NCBI GenBank assembly: GCA_946482515.1
Contig: CAMLRS010000004.1
Location: forward strand, 1 to 64,000
Length of the DNA stretch: 64,000 bases
Reading direction: 5' to 3'
From: an uncultured Flavobacteriales bacterium
Lineage (GTDB): Bacteria; Bacteroidota; Bacteroidia; Flavobacteriales; Crocinitomicaceae
The translations under genes were made by a program, and so were the position numbers. Under the pieces are notes generated by a model. The model was not told where the DNA came from, did not search any database, and saw only the letters and a list, made by a program, of their open reading frames with translations. Positions 10,389 to 19,144 of the stretch are shown here, piece by piece; the first letter of the stretch is position 1; every line of letters begins with the position of its first letter.

Positions 10389-11786
10389 GTGGTGAAATTG
10401 GCAACACTGCTGATCGGAGTAGCCTATTTGCTGGTGATGAACTGGAAAAATCCGATTCCGGTCGACGCCGGTGACGGAATCCAGCATTTCGCCATTGCAC
10501 AATACTCCTGGGCTGATCCCACTTTTTTGCTGCATCATTGGGGCAAACCGCTTTTTACGCTCCTCGCTTCGCCGTTTGCGCAAATCAGCTTCAAGTGGTA
10601 CATCGTCTTCAACATTCTTGTGTATGCAGCAACCTGCATGGTCGCTTTCAAGTTGTTTGACTTCCTGAAAGCCGCCATCGGTTATTATCTGCTGTTTCCA
10701 TTGCTATTACTGTGCGTTCCGGATTACACGTATTGCGTACTCGGCGGCATGACCGAAACGCTCTTCGGGCTGCTGATGGTAGCGCTGTTGTATTTCGGTT
10801 TCCGGCGCAAGTGGTACTGGTTTGCCATTATCGCTTCGTTTACGCTTTTTTCCCGCAGCGAAGGCATGTTGGTGGTCGTATTGGCGTTGCCCGTTTTGCT
10901 CTACAACCGTCAGTGGAAAGCCATTCCTTTCCTTGGTCTCGGTTTCGTGCTTTACGCTATCGCCGGGTGGTTTGCTTTCGGCTCGTTCTGGTGGTACATT
11001 GAAATGAACCCTTACCAGGGCGATTCGGTTTACGGCTCCGGACCGTGGTGGCATTACCTGAAATACTGGGACATTCACGCGGGCATCCTGACGTTGTTGC
11101 TCGTTCCGTTCGGCTTGTTTGGTCTGATGGTTTTCCTGAAACGCCGCGTTATTCCACGCTCTTCGGCCATCGTGTTGTTCGGATTCGCCATTTACATTGG
11201 CATTATCTGCATTCACAGCTACCTGTGGGCTTACGGGTTGCGTGGATCATTGGGTCTTACCCGTATTGCCACACTCGGATTGCCGGGTGCTTTACTGCTG
11301 ATCCTGGCCGGCTCGGAATTCCTCACGCGCGAGCTCCACATCCTGCCGAAAGCCTTTGCCATGCTCCTGCTCACCGGCGGCATCGTGAAAGAAATGTGCG
11401 AATTGCCTTATCCGCTCGTTCCGCATCCGCTGGAAGAAATCCTCATTCAATCAGCCGATTACGTAGAAACGAACTTCCCGAAAAACGAAGTCTATTATTT
11501 CCATCCGCTGATTGCCTGGCAGATGGGCGTTCGGATCAAAGACCCGAAATCGCGTATCAAGGAGCGGTTTTTTGCTCAAAATCCGGCCAATATTGATGAC
11601 CTAAAGGACGGAACGATCATCATCCGCGACCCCGCATTCGGTCCGAAAGAACAGGGATTGCCGTTCGATTTCATCGCGCAGCACCCGGAAATGAAGCTCG
11701 TCAAGCTCATCACCACTAACAAGCCATACAGCGTTTACACCAACGAGCCGATCGAAATTCGCATTTATAAAATAGACCGGCGATAA
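10389..11786 (+). CDS. Predicted polytopic glycosyltransferase (GT-C-like)
   Basis: A 465-residue membrane protein with about ten hydrophobic segments and a short hydrophilic C-terminal domain (about residues 355-465). Directly after the first helix is VDAGDGIQHF, with Asp26 and Asp29 in the first outer loop, as in GT-C mannosyltransferase-like proteins. It is not one of the three 600-residue paralogs but resembles them in topology. There is no ATG; GTG 10389 or 10392 must start it, right after a dispersed repeat. It leads a run of GT2, MBOAT and AlgJ-like genes, so a role in glycan assembly is inferred. Substrate unknown. Confidence 0.6.
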   Translation: MVKLATLLIGVAYLLVMNWKNPIPVDAGDGIQHFAIAQYSWADPTFLLHHWGKPLFTLLASPFAQISFKWYIVFNILVYAATCMVAFKLFDFLKAAIGYYLLFPLLLLCVPDYTYCVLGGMTETLFGLLMVALLYFGFRRKWYWFAIIASFTLFSRSEGMLVVVLALPVLLYNRQWKAIPFLGLGFVLYAIAGWFAFGSFWWYIEMNPYQGDSVYGSGPWWHYLKYWDIHAGILTLLLVPFGLFGLMVFLKRRVIPRSSAIVLFGFAIYIGIICIHSYLWAYGLRGSLGLTRIATLGLPGALLLILAGSEFLTRELHILPKAFAMLLLTGGIVKEMCELPYPLVPHPLEEILIQSADYVETNFPKNEVYYFHPLIAWQMGVRIKDPKSRIKERFFAQNPANIDDLKDGTIIIRDPAFGPKEQGLPFDFIAQHPEMKLVKLITTNKPYSVYTNEPIEIRIYKIDRR

Positions 11787-11846
11787 CAGCGTTATAGAGC
11801 CAGAAATCAATAAAATGTGCATCTTTGGGGCGCAATCGAAACGGAA

Positions 11847-12563
11847 ATGATCAATAAATTATCCATACTTATCCCTGCCTACAACGAAGAAGAAACCATC
11901 CAGGTCATCCTCAACAAGGTGAACGAGGTGAAGCTTCCGGAAGGCATCGCGAAGGAAATCGTGATCGTAAACGATTGCTCGAAAGATCGTACGGTGCAGA
12001 AAGTGGAGGAATTCATGCAGCTGCATCCGGAAATGGACATCCGTTTGTTCTCACAGGAGGTGAACAAAGGAAAAGGAGCGGCCATCAACCGCGCCATCAA
12101 GGAATGTTCCGGCGATTACCTGATCGTTCAGGACGCCGACCTCGAATACGATCCGGAAGAATACAACCTGCTGCTCAAGCCGGTTTTCATGGATAACGCC
12201 GATGTGGTCTACGGTTCCCGTTTCCAGGGCCACCATCCGCACCGCATTTTGTTTTTCTGGCACTCCATCGGTAATAAAATGCTCACGAGCCTGTCGAACA
12301 TGATGACCAACCTCAACCTGACGGATATGGAAACGTGTTACAAGCTCATCCGTTCGGATATTGCCAAGAAGATCGACATCAAAGAACGCCGTTTCGGGAT
12401 CGAGCCGGAAATTACGGCCAAGCTCGCCCGCCAGAAACCGATTCGTATTTATGAAGTCGGGATTTCTTACTACGGCCGTACGTATGAAGAAGGCAAAAAG
12501 ATCGGCTGGAAAGATGGTTTCCGCGCGATTTACTGCATCTTCAAGTACCGCTTTTTCGATTAA
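11847..12563 (+). CDS. GT2 family glycosyltransferase, polyprenyl-phosphate hexose synthase-like
   Basis: Soluble 238-residue GT-A fold enzyme of the dolichyl-phosphate mannose synthase (Dpm1) type. The N-terminal SILIPAYNEEETI is the nucleotide-sugar binding start of GT2 enzymes, VNDCSKDRT follows, and Asp96-Ala-Asp98 in VQDADLEYDP is the metal-binding DxD. The family makes polyprenyl-phosphate-linked hexoses, which are the donors used by GT-C enzymes, so this gene fits with the nearby GT-C-like proteins. ATG 11847 gives the expected MINKLSILIP start; the frame opens ten codons earlier. No C-terminal membrane helices are present. Whether it uses GDP-mannose or UDP-glucose cannot be read. Confidence 0.85.
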   Translation: MINKLSILIPAYNEEETIQVILNKVNEVKLPEGIAKEIVIVNDCSKDRTVQKVEEFMQLHPEMDIRLFSQEVNKGKGAAINRAIKECSGDYLIVQDADLEYDPEEYNLLLKPVFMDNADVVYGSRFQGHHPHRILFFWHSIGNKMLTSLSNMMTNLNLTDMETCYKLIRSDIAKKIDIKERRFGIEPEITAKLARQKPIRIYEVGISYYGRTYEEGKKIGWKDGFRAIYCIFKYRFFD

Positions 12564-12584
12564 ACCCTTTAGCGGAGCCAGCAG

Positions 12585-13994
12585 ATGTTGTTTGCCAGCG
12601 GTTTCTTCCTCACCTACTTTTTGCCGCTCATTATCATCCTGTACTGGCTTGCTCCCAAAAGCTTCCGGAATCCTTTATTGCTGATTGCCAGCCTCTTTTT
12701 TTATGCCTGGGGCGAGCCTTTGTTCGTATTCCTGCTGCTGGCCGTTTCGCTGCTGAATTACCTGCTGGTCCATCAGATGCACCGCTCCAAACGACCGAAA
12801 CACTGGCTGATCGGCTATATCATCGTCAACTTATCGCTGCTCGTTGCTTTTAAATACGTCAACTTTCTCGTGGCCACCACGGCCGGTTTGCTCGGCTGGA
12901 CACATCCCGGCGATGATCCGCTGACCAGCATTGCCTTGCCGCTGGGCATTTCGTTCTACGCTTTTCACGCGATTACCTACGGCGTGGATGTTTTCCGCGG
13001 AACATTTTCACCGCAGCGCAGAATCGATCAGTTTTTCCTCTATTTGTTTCTCTTTCCGCACCAGATTGCCGGACCTATCGTTACCTACCAGCACATCGCC
13101 CATGAGCTCGAAGACCGCAAACTGGACTGGGAAAACCTCACCAAAGGCCTATACCGCTTTTGCGTCGGTTTGGGAAAGAAAGTCATTTTGTCGAACGGAT
13201 TGATCGCCCTGATTGCCGTTTGCAACGAACAACAAGCCGCCGGTTTCGACAGCACCACGATGGCACTGGTCGAAATGGTCGCTTACACCTTTCATATTTA
13301 CTTCGACTTTTCCGGTTATTCGGACATGGCCATCGGACTTGCGCGGATTTTCGGATTCCACTTTCCGGAGAACTTCGACCGGCCTTACACGGCACGCAGC
13401 ATTACCGAATTCTGGCAGCGCTGGCACATGAGCCTGGGCTACTTCATGAAACATTACCTCTATATTCCGCTGGGTGGAAATCGTGTGAAACCAGCCCGAT
13501 TGTATTTCAACCTGTTCCTGGTGTTTTTCCTCAGCGGGCTCTGGCACGGCGCTTCCTGGAATTTTATCCTGTGGGGCGTTTACCACGGATTGTGGCTCAT
13601 CATCGAACGATTATGGCTGCGGAAATACCTCGATAAGCTGGGCTGGACGGCCGGCATCTGGACCTTCATCGTAGTGCTCAACGGCTGGGTATTGTTCCAC
13701 GAAACCAGCTTTGCGGATGCCATTTCGACCTATAGTCATTTGTGGAGCTTCGATTTCCAGCCGCTACCACTGGTAAACGATCTGTTCTACTTCAAAGCGC
13801 TGCTCGGTATTTGTGCCGGTTTAATTGTACTCGAATACCTGAAGCCTTTGCGAACCTTGCGCGAGCGCTGGCTGACCTTACAAGACGGAGCGTGGCAAAC
13901 CGGGCGTTTCGCGTGGATGTTCGTGCTCTACCTCATCAGTTATTCCTACGTCGTGGCAGGAAGTTACAATCCCTTCATTTACTTTAACTTCTGA
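12585..13994 (+). CDS. MBOAT family O-acyltransferase (AlgI-like)
   Basis: Polytopic membrane protein of 469 residues that moves acyl groups, usually acetyl, across the membrane for O-acetylation of an exported glycan. Typical motifs are FFYAWGEP, LPLGISFYAFHAITY, FPHQIAGPI, FDFSGYSDMAIG, RSITEFWQRWHMSL and LSGLWHGASWNF with the expected catalytic His321. Its stop overlaps the ATG of the AlgJ-like gene (TGATG), a pairing seen in alginate, cellulose and other polysaccharide acetylation systems. The context suggests acetylation of the glycan made by the GT genes just upstream. Confidence 0.93.
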   Translation: MLFASGFFLTYFLPLIIILYWLAPKSFRNPLLLIASLFFYAWGEPLFVFLLLAVSLLNYLLVHQMHRSKRPKHWLIGYIIVNLSLLVAFKYVNFLVATTAGLLGWTHPGDDPLTSIALPLGISFYAFHAITYGVDVFRGTFSPQRRIDQFFLYLFLFPHQIAGPIVTYQHIAHELEDRKLDWENLTKGLYRFCVGLGKKVILSNGLIALIAVCNEQQAAGFDSTTMALVEMVAYTFHIYFDFSGYSDMAIGLARIFGFHFPENFDRPYTARSITEFWQRWHMSLGYFMKHYLYIPLGGNRVKPARLYFNLFLVFFLSGLWHGASWNFILWGVYHGLWLIIERLWLRKYLDKLGWTAGIWTFIVVLNGWVLFHETSFADAISTYSHLWSFDFQPLPLVNDLFYFKALLGICAGLIVLEYLKPLRTLRERWLTLQDGAWQTGRFAWMFVLYLISYSYVVAGSYNPFIYFNF

Positions 13995-15085
13995 TGAAAC
14001 GGCTGAATATCATCTACGGGATCATTTGCTTGCTGGGAATTGCAGCCCCGATGCTCATTCACCATGGCCGTCTGATGACCGTTCGCGGACTGGAAGGATT
14101 TATAGAACCCGATACCACTAAACTATCGTATTCATGGTGGAACGGCGATCTGCAAAAACGGCTCGAAAATGCCGCCACCGATTCCCTGCTGATCTACCCG
14201 GCTTGTGTTCGCGCCCGCAACCAGTTTGAATACACCTTCTTCGATAAGCTGAACGCCAAAGACGTGTACGCGTTCAATGGCGTTTTTTTCCGCTTTACCT
14301 ATCCCGATTACAACGAGCGCGACGAATTCCTCGGCGAAACGAAGATCAACGCTACGGTTGAGCGGCTGCGCGCCATACAGGAAAAGACGAAGCTGCCCGT
14401 TTATGTGCTCATCGCACCGAACAAAATGCGCTATTACAGCGAATACCTGCCGGAAATTAACCGCGTTCAGTCCGACAGCACGAATTATATCGTTTACAAA
14501 CGCGCCTTGCAGAAGGCCGGCATCCGGGTGCTCGACGCTCACGCCTGGCATTTAAGCAACAAGCAACCGCAGGAAATTCCCATCCTGGCGAAAGAAGGCG
14601 TTCACTGGACGCTTTACGCCGCCGGCGTAACGATGGATTCACTCGTCAGACGGCTGCGAAGCGATTTCGCTGTCGATTTCCAGGGCGTGACGATGGAAGT
14701 TTCGCCAAAACACGAGCTGTACAAGGAAGATGTGGATCTGGCCAACCTTAGCAACCTGATGTACAGGCCGGTCGATCGTCGTTTGCGCAACGTTTATTTT
14801 CCGGAACCAACTCAGCAAAAGCGTCGTTTACGTCCGGTTGTGATCGGCGACAGCTTTTACCACGTCATCGAATGGTCGGGCATTCATCACCAGGTTTTTC
14901 AGCCCGAAACACCATTCTATTACTACTTCCACACGCGCTACACAAACCTTCCGAGCATGGACGCGGTAGACGCGAACGTTCTAAAACAGGACCTCGAGCA
15001 CGCCGATTGCATCATCATCCTGACGGACATCCAGAACATGAGCCAGTTCGGATTTGGGTTTATTGAGCAGTTTCCGTTGAAGTAA
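13994..15085 (+). CDS. AlgJ/AlgX-like SGNH-type acetyltransferase partner
   Basis: A 363-residue protein with one N-terminal membrane anchor (about residues 7-24) and an extracytoplasmic SGNH-like domain. VVIGDSFYH holds the predicted nucleophile Ser287, and GVHWT carries His204, matching the Asp-His/Ser pattern of the AlgJ/AlgX family. Together with the overlapping MBOAT gene it should complete transfer of acetyl groups to a glycan outside the membrane. The three YYYFH-type aromatic residues near 310 may shape the sugar site. The acceptor glycan is unknown. Confidence 0.82.
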   Translation: MKRLNIIYGIICLLGIAAPMLIHHGRLMTVRGLEGFIEPDTTKLSYSWWNGDLQKRLENAATDSLLIYPACVRARNQFEYTFFDKLNAKDVYAFNGVFFRFTYPDYNERDEFLGETKINATVERLRAIQEKTKLPVYVLIAPNKMRYYSEYLPEINRVQSDSTNYIVYKRALQKAGIRVLDAHAWHLSNKQPQEIPILAKEGVHWTLYAAGVTMDSLVRRLRSDFAVDFQGVTMEVSPKHELYKEDVDLANLSNLMYRPVDRRLRNVYFPEPTQQKRRLRPVVIGDSFYHVIEWSGIHHQVFQPETPFYYYFHTRYTNLPSMDAVDANVLKQDLEHADCIIILTDIQNMSQFGFGFIEQFPLK

Positions 15086-15106
15086 AGACGTGATGCACTA
15101 GGTATA

Positions 15107-15352
15107 TTTCACCACAAAAGGCACAAAAGAGCAGGTTGGATGTGCTGTGTACTTTCGCAAAGCATCCCGATTGCATCGGGATTACACAAAGACTATTCAA
15201 ACCAGAAGCCACACGTCCGCCGCGGCGGATTACGTTTTTACAATATCCTGTTTTTAGTTATAAACCTTTTGTGTAGTCTCCGCCGCCGCGGATCGGGACG
15301 CTCCGAACTATGCTAGTACGTAAAAGAAACTTTTGTGCCTTTTGTGGTGAAA
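15107..15352. repeat. Terminal-inverted-repeat element, copy 1 (divergent)
   Basis: A 246-bp intergenic element whose ends 15107-15129 and 15330-15352 are perfect 23-bp inverted repeats built on TTCACCACAAAAGGCACAAA. It has no coding potential. The interior carries further palindromes: ATCCCGAT/ATCGGGAT (15164-15182) and TCCGCCGCGGCGGA (15216-15229), with a related GC-rich block near 15279-15292. It lies between two convergent genes and fills most of the 344-base gap 15086-15429. Related copies are at 18944, 34149 and 44486. Confidence 0.85.
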
Positions 15353-15380
15353 AAGTATCCTGATAAAAAGCTTGAAAAAC

Positions 15381-15410
15381 AAAAAAGGCAGCCTTTTCAG
15401 ACTGCCTTTG
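15381..15410 (-). terminator. Rho-independent terminator of the 119-residue protein gene
   Basis: Stem AAAGGCAG (15384-15391) and CTGCCTTT (15402-15409); read on the minus strand the hairpin is followed by a T-run. It lies about 20 bases after the stop of the minus-strand gene. Confidence 0.8.
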
Positions 15411-15429
15411 CTATCTTGATAATTGAATC

Positions 15430-15789
15430 TTAGTACAATTCCTGCTTCAGGGAAGTACGGTAATCCTTGATCTCCTCGCGGTTGATCTTGTGATCCGCAT
15501 TTTTCAACAGGTTGAGCAGGTACAACAGGTTGTCCTTCTCTTCGATTTCGATCGGGTATTCGTTGCCCTCTTCGTCTTCTTCATACTGAGCCTGTACATC
15601 GAACGCCTGACGGTCCTGGAGGAACTCGTAGCACAACCGCAATACCTTTACCACCAGCGGATCCTGCTCTTTCAGCGCCTGCTCACGCAGCTCCTTCAGA
15701 TCTTCAATGATCCCTTTGTACAAAATGCCGCTCTTCTCGACTTTTGCAATGATGTCTTCTAATTTTTTGTTGGCAATGCCCGTTTTCAT
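15430..15789 (-). CDS. Small acidic protein of unknown function
   Basis: A 119-residue soluble protein, not recognised. It is predicted mostly helical, with charged heptad-like stretches (IANKKLEDIIAKVEKSG at the start, LKELREQALKEQ in the middle), an acidic patch EEDEEGNEYPIEIEEKD around residues 70-86 and a final helical region. There is no signal peptide or cysteine pattern. It stands alone between two convergent or divergent neighbours, with its own terminator and a good -7 box about 60 bases upstream. Coding is supported by its length relative to the gap and by its clean ends. Confidence 0.75.
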   Translation of the reverse strand: MKTGIANKKLEDIIAKVEKSGILYKGIIEDLKELREQALKEQDPLVVKVLRLCYEFLQDRQAFDVQAQYEEDEEGNEYPIEIEEKDNLLYLLNLLKNADHKINREEIKDYRTSLKQELY

Positions 15790-15851
15790 ACTACAACGTT
15801 TTTCCTTTTGAACCGCCTTGCAGAATGCCTACATGCAAACCCAGCGACGTG

Positions 15852-15859
15852 CAAATGTA
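15852..15859 (-). promoter_or_regulatory. Predicted -7 box for the 119-residue protein gene
   Basis: The minus strand reads TACATTTG, an exact TAnnTTTG match, 62 bases before the ATG. No clear TTTG at the -33 position was seen. Confidence 0.4.
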
Positions 15860-15984
15860 ATGACTTCCCATGATTTGGGGAAAAATACCCGTGGAAATTT
15901 GAAAGAGTTGCGTTAAAATTTTCCTGGAATCCAGGTCACAACCCTATTCGCTTCAAAAAATTAGAGGAAAGTCGACCAAATCAT

Positions 15985-15992
15985 TATTTTTG
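15985..15992 (+). promoter_or_regulatory. Predicted -7 box for the LysE-type exporter
   Basis: TATTTTTG matches TAnnTTTG exactly and ends 22 bases before the TTG start at 16015. Confidence 0.45.
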
Positions 15993-16014
15993 CTCAATAC
16001 CCAAACGGAGGACA

Positions 16015-16677
16015 TTGATTGATTTAATCTTAAAAGCCATCCTGACCGGTTTCATCCTGAGCATCATGATCGGACCGGTATTCTTTGTGCTGCTGGAGAC
16101 CAGCATCCGCAAGGGCGTCCGGGCGGCAATCTCTTTCGACCTCGGGGTTTTGTTCAGCGATCTCATCTACATTGTCATCGCCTACATCTTTTACGCGGAG
16201 GTGGCCAGCCTGACATCCGGCGAGAATTCGTACCTCTTCAAGCTCATCGGCGGGTTTATTTTTATCGTCTTCGGTTCTGTGACGTTATTCAAAAAACCCA
16301 AAGACGAAGCCCGTGAAGAAACCGAAAGCATCAAACAAACGAAAGATTACCTCATGCTGGGCCTGAAAGGCTTCCTGCTCAACTTCGCCAACCCGGCCGT
16401 GATCTTCTACTGGTTCAGTGTGATCGCACTCGGAGCCAAAAAAGACGGCGCCGAGAGCTCCCTGGGCGGCTACATGCTGCTCTACATCGGTATTTTGCTC
16501 ATGACCTTTTTCGCAGTCGACGTGCTGAAAATTGTTGGTGCTAAAAAACTGCGCCCGTTCATTACCGAAAAAGTGCTCACCGGGCTGAACCGTTTCACCG
16601 GTATGATCATCCTGATCACGGGTATTACCCTCTTTACGCAAGGTGTTCTTCACCTGATCCCGATGATGAAACTCTGA
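16015..16677 (+). CDS. LysE/RhtB family exporter
   Basis: Inner-membrane protein of 220 residues with six hydrophobic segments, the usual size and layout of LysE/RhtB amino-acid or metabolite exporters. The N-terminal motif FILSIMIGPVFFVLLETSIRKG, with a helix-breaking GP, is the family signature. A lysine- and glutamate-rich cytoplasmic loop lies near residues 90-112. There is no ATG at the start; TTG 16015 gives MIDLILKAIL, the expected first helix. The substrate is not predictable. It stands alone with its own promoter. Confidence 0.88.
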   Translation: MIDLILKAILTGFILSIMIGPVFFVLLETSIRKGVRAAISFDLGVLFSDLIYIVIAYIFYAEVASLTSGENSYLFKLIGGFIFIVFGSVTLFKKPKDEAREETESIKQTKDYLMLGLKGFLLNFANPAVIFYWFSVIALGAKKDGAESSLGGYMLLYIGILLMTFFAVDVLKIVGAKKLRPFITEKVLTGLNRFTGMIILITGITLFTQGVLHLIPMMKL

Positions 16678-16750
16678 TAGCAGGAGTTTGCTAACGTTCG
16701 ACCGTTCATTACCATTGCTTCACCATCCGTCGGATATGCTTTTCGTTGTG

Positions 16751-16758
16751 TAACTTTG
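16751..16758 (+). promoter_or_regulatory. Predicted -7 box for the MORN protein gene
   Basis: TAACTTTG matches TAnnTTTG exactly, 23 bases before the ATG at 16782. Confidence 0.45.
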
Positions 16759-16781
16759 GCAGAAATTCGGCTTATTACGAT

Positions 16782-18494
16782 ATGCAATTCCGTTCAACGA
16801 TTTTCCTTTTCCTTTTTGGTTGCCTCCCTTTTTTCGGGCAAGCGCAGGTGGTCCACAAAGACAATCTGACCAAAAAAGTCACGTTTTTCTACGATGCCAA
16901 TGGCCTGCAGCCGGAATCGATGGGTGCTTATTACAAAGACATCCTGGGTGAAACCAATGAAAAGCACGGGAAATGGGTCTATTACGACAAAGCCGGTGGT
17001 GTCATCGAAGAGCGCTATTACTACCGCGGCAAGCTGCACGGGTCGGTAAAAGCGTGGTACTCCAACGGCAAAATGCGCCAGGAAGGCTACTTCAAGCTCG
17101 ACGAGCAGGACAGCGTTTACCGTGAATGGTACGAAAACGGGAAACCGAGCATCGACGGGTTTTTCTTCCGCAACCAGCCGAGCGGAAAATGGACGCATTA
17201 TTACATCGACGGGCGCACCCAGCTGATCGAAGAAACCATCGACACCGTGACGTATGTGCGCGAGTTCTGGCTGCCTGACAGCCTCCACACCCAAACAGTT
17301 GTGAACGGAAACGGCGAGCTGCTGACGTTCTATACCAACGGCCGCGATAAAGAATGGTATAACTACAAAGAAGGCCTGCGCCACGGCCCTTTCGAAGAAT
17401 ACAGCGTACACGGCTACCCGGTTATTTCCGGCTCGTTTAAAAACGGCCTGAAAGACAGCACGTGGTCGTACTGGTACTATACCGGCGATCTGGAGAAAAC
17501 GTCCACATACAGCAACGGCGTGCTCAACGGTCCTTATGTGTACTACTTCGACAACGGTCAGAAAAACGTAGAAGGAACGTACGTCGACGGCAAAAAAGAC
17601 GGCATCTGGACGTGGTATACGAACAAAGGCACCAAGGACATGGAAGGTCCGTTCAAAAACGATATGCAGGAAGGCAATTGGACCTACTGGCACCCCACTG
17701 GTGAAGTTTCCTATAAAGCGCAGTACAAGGAAGACAAGCGACACGGTACCTGGACGTATTACTTCAAGGACGGAACGGTTTTCAAAAAAGGCGAGTTCGT
17801 GAACGACGAGAAGAACGGCAAATGGGAAACCTGGTACGAAGACGGAACTTTGCTCATGAGCGGAAATTACGTCAACGGAAAAGAAGACGGCATCTGGAAA
17901 AACTTCTGGGAAAACGGCAAATTGAAGAACGAAACGACATTCAAAGAAGGCATGCTCGACGGCGAATGGAAATCGTATTTTGATGACGGAAAAGTAAAGA
18001 TCGTGGGTGAATACCAGGACGGCTTTAAGACCGGCGAATGGACTGACAACTTCGAGAATGGTCGCCCGAAAGACATTGGCAACTACAAAGTCGTGAAGCA
18101 AAAATCAAAGATCGACTACGGCCCGATGAAAGACCACGTGGTGCTGGAAAGCGTGAAAGACGGCCACTGGACTTCCTTCTCGAGCAAGGACTACAAGAAA
18201 ACCGAAGAAGGCGATTACAAAAACGGCGAAAAAGACGGCGTCTGGACGGCTTATTATCCGGGTGGAAAAGTACCTGCGGTAACAACCAGCTACAAAGAAG
18301 GCAAGCTCGACGGTCCGATGAAAGAGTACGATCGCCGCGGGAACCTCATTTCCGAAGTAGACTACAAAGACGGTCTCAAGCACGGGAAAATGAAGATCTA
18401 CGACAAAAAAGGCAAAGTAGTTGTTGAGAAGGAATTCGAATACGGTATGGAGCTCATCCGTGGCCAGTCCGGCGGCGTTCAGTTCAAACCCTAA
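16782..18494 (+). CDS. Secreted MORN-type repeat protein
   Basis: A 570-residue exported protein. Residues 1-21 form a signal peptide ending FFGQAQ. Nearly all the rest is a run of about twenty repeats of roughly 23 residues of the MORN_2 type, with the pattern G-x-W-x-x-Y-x-x-x-G-x-x-x-x-x-G-x-Y, for example HGTWTYYFKDGTVFKKGEF. Such repeats form a beta-hairpin ribbon and are common in Bacteroidota, but rarely have a known role. Database names that call them YwqK-family antitoxins are not supported here by any toxin gene. ATG 16782 is chosen because it begins the signal peptide. Two much larger MORN-like proteins lie at 25500 and 29424. Confidence 0.85.
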   Translation: MQFRSTIFLFLFGCLPFFGQAQVVHKDNLTKKVTFFYDANGLQPESMGAYYKDILGETNEKHGKWVYYDKAGGVIEERYYYRGKLHGSVKAWYSNGKMRQEGYFKLDEQDSVYREWYENGKPSIDGFFFRNQPSGKWTHYYIDGRTQLIEETIDTVTYVREFWLPDSLHTQTVVNGNGELLTFYTNGRDKEWYNYKEGLRHGPFEEYSVHGYPVISGSFKNGLKDSTWSYWYYTGDLEKTSTYSNGVLNGPYVYYFDNGQKNVEGTYVDGKKDGIWTWYTNKGTKDMEGPFKNDMQEGNWTYWHPTGEVSYKAQYKEDKRHGTWTYYFKDGTVFKKGEFVNDEKNGKWETWYEDGTLLMSGNYVNGKEDGIWKNFWENGKLKNETTFKEGMLDGEWKSYFDDGKVKIVGEYQDGFKTGEWTDNFENGRPKDIGNYKVVKQKSKIDYGPMKDHVVLESVKDGHWTSFSSKDYKKTEEGDYKNGEKDGVWTAYYPGGKVPAVTTSYKEGKLDGPMKEYDRRGNLISEVDYKDGLKHGKMKIYDKKGKVVVEKEFEYGMELIRGQSGGVQFKP

Positions 18495-18513
18495 TCTTGA
18501 ATTATCAATGATA

Positions 18514-18564
18514 AATTATGAATTATCAAGGTCTTGATAATTACCGCATTGCTAATTCATAATT
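18514..18564. repeat. AATTAT-word hairpin
   Basis: Perfect nested arms AATTATGAATTA (18514-18525) with TAATTCATAATT (18553-18564) and AATTATCAAG (18521-18530) with CTTGATAATT (18533-18542). It fills the gap between the MORN gene and yraN and could fold into one long hairpin. Confidence 0.7.
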
Positions 18565-18589
18565 CTATTGTATCTTCAATAGAAAACGC

Positions 18590-18943
18590 ATGACACAACA
18601 GGAACTGGGAATCCTCGGCGAACACATGGCCCAGCGTTACCTTCGTCAGAACGGCTACCACATTCGCACCACAAATTACCGGTATTTAAAATACGAGATC
18701 GATGTTGTGGCGGAAAAGAACGGCAAGCTCATCGTAGTGGAAGTGAAAACCCGCCAGACAGCTGAAATAGGAGAACCGTGGCGCGCCGTAACCCGCAAAA
18801 AACAACGACAGATCATCACCGCGGCCGATCACTACGTGCAATCGCGCCAGCTCGACCTCGAAGTACAGTTCGATATCATTTCCATCGTCCACAACAGCTT
18901 TCGCACCGATCTGGAGCATATTGCGGATGCGTTTACGACCTAA
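18590..18943 (+). CDS. yraN: YraN/UPF0102 family endonuclease-like protein
   Basis: A 117-residue cytoplasmic protein of the UPF0102 family. The order GxxGExxA (GILGEHMAQRYL), YEIDVVAEKNGKLIVVEVKTR is that of a restriction-endonuclease-like fold with Glu, Asp and Glu-x-Lys as the likely metal-binding and catalytic residues. The family is linked to DNA repair or Holliday junction processing, but its role is not settled. Length is normal. The upstream gap is a long hairpin, and the stop codon directly touches a terminal-inverted-repeat element. Confidence 0.92.
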   Translation: MTQQELGILGEHMAQRYLRQNGYHIRTTNYRYLKYEIDVVAEKNGKLIVVEVKTRQTAEIGEPWRAVTRKKQRQIITAADHYVQSRQLDLEVQFDIISIVHNSFRTDLEHIADAFTT

Positions 18944-19142
18944 TTCACCACAAAGGAGCAAAGGACAGGTATTCTGCTGTGTTTGTTAAGGAAACAAAGG
19001 AAATGTGGTTAAAGAAATAATCCGTGCTTCAATTCATCGATCAGGTTGTAGTTCATCTTCACAAATATGTAGAGTAACTACATAACACCTTTGCTTCCTT
19101 AAGCAGCATGTCCTATATGAATCTTTGCTTCTTTGTGGTGAA
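18944..19142. repeat. Terminal-inverted-repeat element, copy 2
   Basis: Left end TTCACCACAAAGGAGCAAAG (18944-18963) and right end CTTTGCTTCTTTGTGGTGAA (19123-19142) are inverted repeats matching at 19 of 20 positions. The 199-bp element exactly fills the gap between the stop codons of the convergent genes at 18943 and 19145. Its inner arms contain CTGTGTTTGTTAAG and, on the other strand, CATATAGGACATGCTG, which recur in copies 3 and 4. Confidence 0.9.
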
Positions 19143-19144
19143 CT

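Noticed and set aside
16794..18101. A 435-codon minus-strand frame opposite the MORN protein
   Set aside because: The plus strand has a signal peptide and regular repeats; the antisense product is composed of Val/Phe-rich repeats mirroring them.
16782..18494. YwqK-type antitoxin function for the MORN proteins
   Set aside because: There is no adjacent toxin gene, and secreted MORN repeat proteins are common in Bacteroidota without such a role.
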